From Entonaema liquescens (Eukaryota > Ascomycota > Sordariomycetes > Xylariales > Xylariaceae), in contig CADCSX010000003.1 of the NCBI GenBank assembly GCA_902805475.1, positions 62,001 through 126,000 on the forward strand: a stretch of DNA of 64,000 nucleotides, written 5' to 3'. Below the pieces are notes generated by a model that searched no databases, was not told the origin of the DNA, and worked only from the letters and a program-made list of their open reading frames with translations. Position numbers and translations under genes: made by a program. Shown here in pieces: positions 60,112-64,000 of the stretch; the stretch's first letter is position 1, and the number at the start of each line of letters is the position of its first letter.

Positions 60112-61388
60112 TGGACCATATCAAGTCGAGGCGAAGAGAAGGTCGAAGCGAAGAGAAGGTCGCAACGAAGTAATTAATTGAAATTACGAGATATCGAATA
60201 TCGAAAAGGTCAAGTAGACCAAGTCTTCAAGGTGGAAGTTCTAAGATGATATCAAGAAGATCTAGCGGGACGCAAGGAGAAAATGATCGTGACCGCAACA
60301 TGAAAATGAAGGACGAGAACCTCAGGTCAAACAACACCTATTATTATAATATTTCCATACTAGGATTAATGACGATCAGAAGAAATAATAGAATTGTTGT
60401 TACGACTCAGGGAATATGAACACGGTCCGGCCCACCCGGGATTGTTTGATGGAACCTTTAGGAACCTCCCGTTCGTAGGGGCCCGCTAATAACAGAAAAA
60501 AAAGGTCCAAAACTAAAAGCAGGTGATCAAGGCGATGACAAGCCGCTGAAGGATCGTCGCTTCGCTTTTGCGGCCTTGCGGCTTGAGGACCGGGAAAGCA
60601 CGGACCATATTCCGATCTGCGGCACTTAATCCAATCTGTCGGGCACATATACTTAGGTACATACCTCTATACTTGTGCACACTGCCCGCACATGTGTATA
60701 ATACATACCTAGGTACATACAGTATGCACTGTACCTCTGCAAAGTTCCCTGTCATGATAGGTACCACCAGCCTCATTCTACACGTGCTAAACGCTCAACG
60801 GACTACCTAGCGGATCCGCGGACAATACCGGCCCGACAATCCAATTGGACAAGACCTAATGGAATTTTTGATTTATTTTATTATCTGTTTGTCCATCCCA
60901 CTAATAAAACCTTTCAACTTTACCTCGCATTTTGAAAAAAAAAAAAAAAGGTTGACTCGTTTACTTCAACCACAAAGACACAAAGCTTCAGTCAGGATAG
61001 CTTGACGAGCGACGAATGGCCTACTCTATCAAAGGTAGACATTATCCAATCATGTAAGTAGCTTCGAACCTTCTATCAGTACAGCGCAGTTGGTATCATA
61101 TCAGCTCCCGGTCCTGAAAGTAGAAGAATTTCCTTTGTTTTCAGTCGCGGTGATGACAACCTATTTATTCGGAGCTTAGAGGCCTTCAAAAAGTCTCGAT
61201 GAGTGTCCCAATATAGACTACAACGGTATCTGAGCGACTTAGTTATGCTATTTGAAGAAATTTCTCATTCTCTGCCTTGAAGTGTTTTAATATTGCCTTC
61301 TATACTATAACGCGAACTGAAAAGCTGCGATGTGAGATGACACTCGGCTGACAGCTATCAAAGTAGGCCGACATGATGAGCAATAACC
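60112..61388. other. Intergenic region, no gene seen
   Basis: Divergent promoter region of the glucosyltransferase (-) and sen2 (+). It contains copies of the ACCTAGGTACATAC-type motif (about 60650-60722) and an A-run near 60935-60950. No supported ORF. Confidence 0.5.
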
Positions 61389-63014
61389 ATGGCAGACACA
61401 CCCAGTATCGTGTCCACCACCCCGAACCCACATGATCTTCCTGTAAATCCAGACCCATCCCCCCAAGTAAAGCCCAAGCCTCGGTCTACTACTCCTAAGG
61501 GACCTCCGCTTCATCAGATCTATGCGCTCCCTGCGCCTATTCGCACTTTTCCACTACCAACCTTTTATCCAAGTAATCCGTTATCCCTCTTTCACGTGGT
61601 CTACGCGTGGGTCAGCCAGCTCGTGTCACCACCTCCAGCTGAACCTGCTGTAATTCATCAAGGCATATGGTCCCCGGAGACTCGATCAATACATATTAAG
61701 GATCCTAAGTCGATACGGGCATTATGGGAACAAGGGTTCTTTGGTAAAGGCAACTACAGTAGAAGTGAGCCGAATTGGCTCAAGCGAGAGCAGGCTCGGA
61801 GGGGTGAGCATGACGGCCATGTTGCCGAAGCCGTAACAGCCCAGAGGCGAGAAGAGCGCAAGATGATGAAGTGGGATCGCGCCAGGAAAGAACAAGAAGC
61901 AATCGAACGGACTAGACAACAAGAAGCATGGACAGCCCCAGTAGGACCCGCAGAATTATTGGCTCTTCCAAACTCTCAGCATGATCTGAAGCCCATATAC
62001 TCTAACGGTTCAGCCGACGGAAGCTTGGCTCGGACTCCGATCTTAATTAGTTCTCAGAGTGTCGATGAGACCGCTAATGGGGTTTCCAATGGTGTTCCAA
62101 TATCAATAGATACTACCGTGTCGAAGAACGCTACCAAGACAACTACGGCCGAGAAAGAGATAATCGCGGTTGCATCAGGCGTAAACGGACACTCTTCGTG
62201 TCCGCAAACTCCAATTAATCCCCCTAAAAGGCGGAAATCGGTGCGATTTTCGCCCAAGGTGGAGTCGACAACTTTTCAGCTGTTCGATCCGCCAAGTCCC
62301 CATCACGGCGCCTTGTCAAATGGGACCGCCCTGAACGGCAATGCGTCGAACGGAGTTTCTCCATTAGCCCAGCCGACGGACTTGGGTTTATCGCAAACTG
62401 TCCTTGAAAATAAGACTACTGCCAAGCCCCATTCTGAGTCAGAGCTTGAACTTGTGGATAAGGAGCATCTTCAGCTATGTCTAGAAGAGGCTTTTTATCT
62501 CGTCTTTGCCCTGGGAGCTTTGAGTGTTGTAGATCCAGCGACGGGTAAACCTATGACGGCAGGGGATCTCTTTTCGCTTTGCCGTCAGGTCTCATACATG
62601 CCTCCCAAGACGGTAGATCTTCAACCGGATGATCCCTTTCTTGTCCATTACGCCGTATACCATCATTTTCGTTCTCTAGGCTGGGTGACACGGCCTGGTA
62701 TCAAATTTGGTGTTGATTGGATGTTATATAACCGCGGACCGGTATTCTCTCATGCCGAATTTGCTGTTGTTGTTCTACCAGCATACACCGATCCTTGGTG
62801 GAAGACTCAGGGCCGTCAACCTCCTCGGAAATCTTGGCACTGGCTTCATACTATGAATCGTGTTCAAGCCACAGCCTTAAAGACCTTAGTCCTTGCATAT
62901 GTAGACATACCACCTCCCTTTGAAGAAGGGCTCGGGGCGGCGGAAATTTTCAAACGGTATAGAGTTCGGGAGTTTATCGTAAAGAGGTGGCTCAGTAATC
63001 GGAATAGGGATTAA
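61389..63014 (+). CDS. sen2: tRNA-splicing endonuclease subunit Sen2
   Basis: Catalytic subunit of the Sen2-Sen15-Sen34-Sen54 complex that cuts the 5' splice site of tRNA introns. Single exon, 541 residues. The N-terminus is Pro-rich, then IWSPETRSIHIKDPKSIRALWEQGFFGKG, a block conserved in Sen2. The centre (about 180-330) is disordered, Asn/Thr/Ser-rich. The nuclease domain is C-terminal, and its three catalytic residues are present: Tyr447 in DWMLYNRGPVF, His455 in FSHAEF, and Lys498 in TALKTLVLAYVDI. These agree with the Tyr/His/Lys triad of yeast Sen2, though the spacing from His to Lys is longer here. The ATG at 61389 is the first in frame. Confidence 0.94.
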   Translation: MADTPSIVSTTPNPHDLPVNPDPSPQVKPKPRSTTPKGPPLHQIYALPAPIRTFPLPTFYPSNPLSLFHVVYAWVSQLVSPPPAEPAVIHQGIWSPETRSIHIKDPKSIRALWEQGFFGKGNYSRSEPNWLKREQARRGEHDGHVAEAVTAQRREERKMMKWDRARKEQEAIERTRQQEAWTAPVGPAELLALPNSQHDLKPIYSNGSADGSLARTPILISSQSVDETANGVSNGVPISIDTTVSKNATKTTTAEKEIIAVASGVNGHSSCPQTPINPPKRRKSVRFSPKVESTTFQLFDPPSPHHGALSNGTALNGNASNGVSPLAQPTDLGLSQTVLENKTTAKPHSESELELVDKEHLQLCLEEAFYLVFALGALSVVDPATGKPMTAGDLFSLCRQVSYMPPKTVDLQPDDPFLVHYAVYHHFRSLGWVTRPGIKFGVDWMLYNRGPVFSHAEFAVVVLPAYTDPWWKTQGRQPPRKSWHWLHTMNRVQATALKTLVLAYVDIPPPFEEGLGAAEIFKRYRVREFIVKRWLSNRNRD

Positions 63015-63477
63015 GTGGTCACTTAGAGGGATGCATCAGAAGCGCAATTGCATAGGGTGGCGTTCTGGACATGTTTATACCATAGTTGTTACGATTATGT
63101 TGTTACGATTATATGTGTTAGAGATTGCGGGTACGTCATGAATACGTATGAATAAAAGTACTTTACGAATGCTCCTGGCGGCAGATCTTGTTATGGAAAG
63201 TCCATTCGACGTGGCGTAGGCATGACCTATTACGCTTATATTCCCACCGACGGTTAAGCTTGTCTAGGTCAATGCGTAACCCAAAGAGCCTCCATGGACT
63301 ATCTGCAGATCAGTTCACATATGTTTACGGTGACATTAGACTAATAGTCAAATTTGAGTAGTTGTCATCTATCTTCGGGGACTCATAATGCTTCGTTCTA
63401 CTATGTATCCTAGCTCATATGCCAAAGTGAACAATCTCTAACGTATCCTAAACAGTTACTGATTCTCTAGCTCTGTC
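63015..63477. other. Intergenic region, no gene seen
   Basis: Convergent 3' flanks of sen2 and the transporter. No signal. Confidence 0.5.
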
Positions 63478-64000
63478 CTAATTATTGTTGTTCTCCTCTC
63501 GCCTCAATAAGGCCTCCCGGTCGTAGTCCTTCTCGCTAGCTGCTGGTAAAAACCTCGTCGAGACAGTAAAAGCAGCGGCAATGATGGTCAGGATCAACCA
63601 TACGAGATAGCCCCAAAGAAGCTCATACTTGGCGCTGATAGCAAACAAACTGGTAAATAGAATAGGAGAGAAAGCGCGAAGGCCGCTCGTAATAGTTAGC
63701 GCCAGGGCATTGAGCGTGCCTAGTGTCACGGGAGATGGCGATACATCGTTCAACGCGAGCTGGACTCCTGTAAAAGCCATACTGACACCCGGGCCGAGTG
63801 CGAGCATGATAGGGACTAGGATCCAGAACGCAGTGTTGGATGTGGGGGTTCCTTGATACAAGATCAAATTAAGGAAAGGCATGGCACCGATGAAGAATGG
63901 GTATGCGATTCCACAGGCGCGTAGGACACCATTGGTCCCATATCGGCGCTGTAGAGACGGGAAGGCGAGAAGCAGCCATAAGGCCTGAGATATGCCGGTT
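63478..64000 (-). CDS. MFS transporter, C-terminal part (cut by window edge)
   Basis: Partial: the 5' part lies beyond the right edge. The visible stretch of about 173 residues is hydrophobic, with about five membrane segments (ALWLLLAFPSLQ, ACGIAYPFFIGAMPFL, AFWILVPIMLALGPG, FSPILFTSLFAI, LLWGYLVWLILTIIAAAF) and the MFS loop FPSLQRRYGTNGVLRAC. The closing tail is polar and Asn-rich (REENNNN). The pattern resembles the YCR023C/zinc-induced-facilitator-like branch of the major facilitator superfamily, which includes putative drug or metal exporters; this assignment is from memory of the loop motif. No intron is needed in the visible part. Confidence 0.82.
   Translation of the reverse strand, partial: TGISQALWLLLAFPSLQRRYGTNGVLRACGIAYPFFIGAMPFLNLILYQGTPTSNTAFWILVPIMLALGPGVSMAFTGVQLALNDVSPSPVTLGTLNALALTITSGLRAFSPILFTSLFAISAKYELLWGYLVWLILTIIAAAFTVSTRFLPAASEKDYDREALLRREENNNN

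Overview
The window is nuclear DNA from a filamentous ascomycete, most likely a Sordariomycete. A placement near Xylariales is only an impression. The evidence is dense short spliceosomal introns (44-115 nt, GTRNGT donors, YAG acceptors), long AT-rich or low-complexity intergenic stretches, and families typical of these fungi: HapX, Opi1, HET-domain proteins, a BAS2-like small secreted protein and a berberine-bridge-type oxidase. There are no operons, CRISPR arrays, recognisable rRNA or tRNA genes, or intact transposons.

Layout. 0.4-5.5 kb: shp1/p47 (+), a secreted HNH nuclease (-) and the Rag GTPase gtr1 (-). 6.2-11.1 kb: a five-exon FAD oxidase (-), a GNAT acetyltransferase (+) and an orphan 165-residue ORF (-). 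13-15 kb: opi1 (-), followed by 3.3 kb without a gene. 18.3-23.1 kb: AP-1 mu (+), an intact HET protein (+) and, convergent with it, a DEDD/RNase H-fold protein that seems to have lost half its acidic catalytic set (-). 24.3-28 kb: a C2H2/fungal_trans regulator (+) and a small cysteine-containing ORF (-). 28-33 kb: gene-poor except for a BAS2-like secreted protein (+). 33.2-34.9 kb: hapX (-) with a 1.8 kb upstream region. 36.7-41 kb: a compact housekeeping block of cog2 (+), mitochondrial uL1 (-) and cytosolic glutamyl-tRNA synthetase (+). 41.2-46.3 kb: an ankyrin-AAA ATPase (-) divergent from a second HET gene (+) that carries an apparent one-base frameshift. 46.3-51.75 kb: gene-poor, with low-complexity DNA. 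51.75-57.3 kb: a 1801-residue protein of unknown function (+). 58.4-60.1 kb: ceramide glucosyltransferase (-). 61.4-63 kb: sen2 (+). The right edge holds the 3' part of an MFS transporter (-).

Functions. Conserved genes cover Cdc48 adaptor work, TORC1 nutrient signalling, phospholipid and sphingolipid synthesis, Golgi and clathrin trafficking, iron homeostasis, translation and tRNA splicing. Between them sit accessory genes: two HET loci with unusual partners, a secreted nuclease, a putative effector and a flavin oxidase. The best candidates for an undescribed system are the divergent ANK-AAA/HET pair and the HET/degenerate-exonuclease pair. Both suggestions are inferences from arrangement and motif state.

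Coding boundaries come from reading splice signals and frames by eye. Where the exons sum to an in-frame protein with conserved motifs across every junction, the model is given with high confidence.
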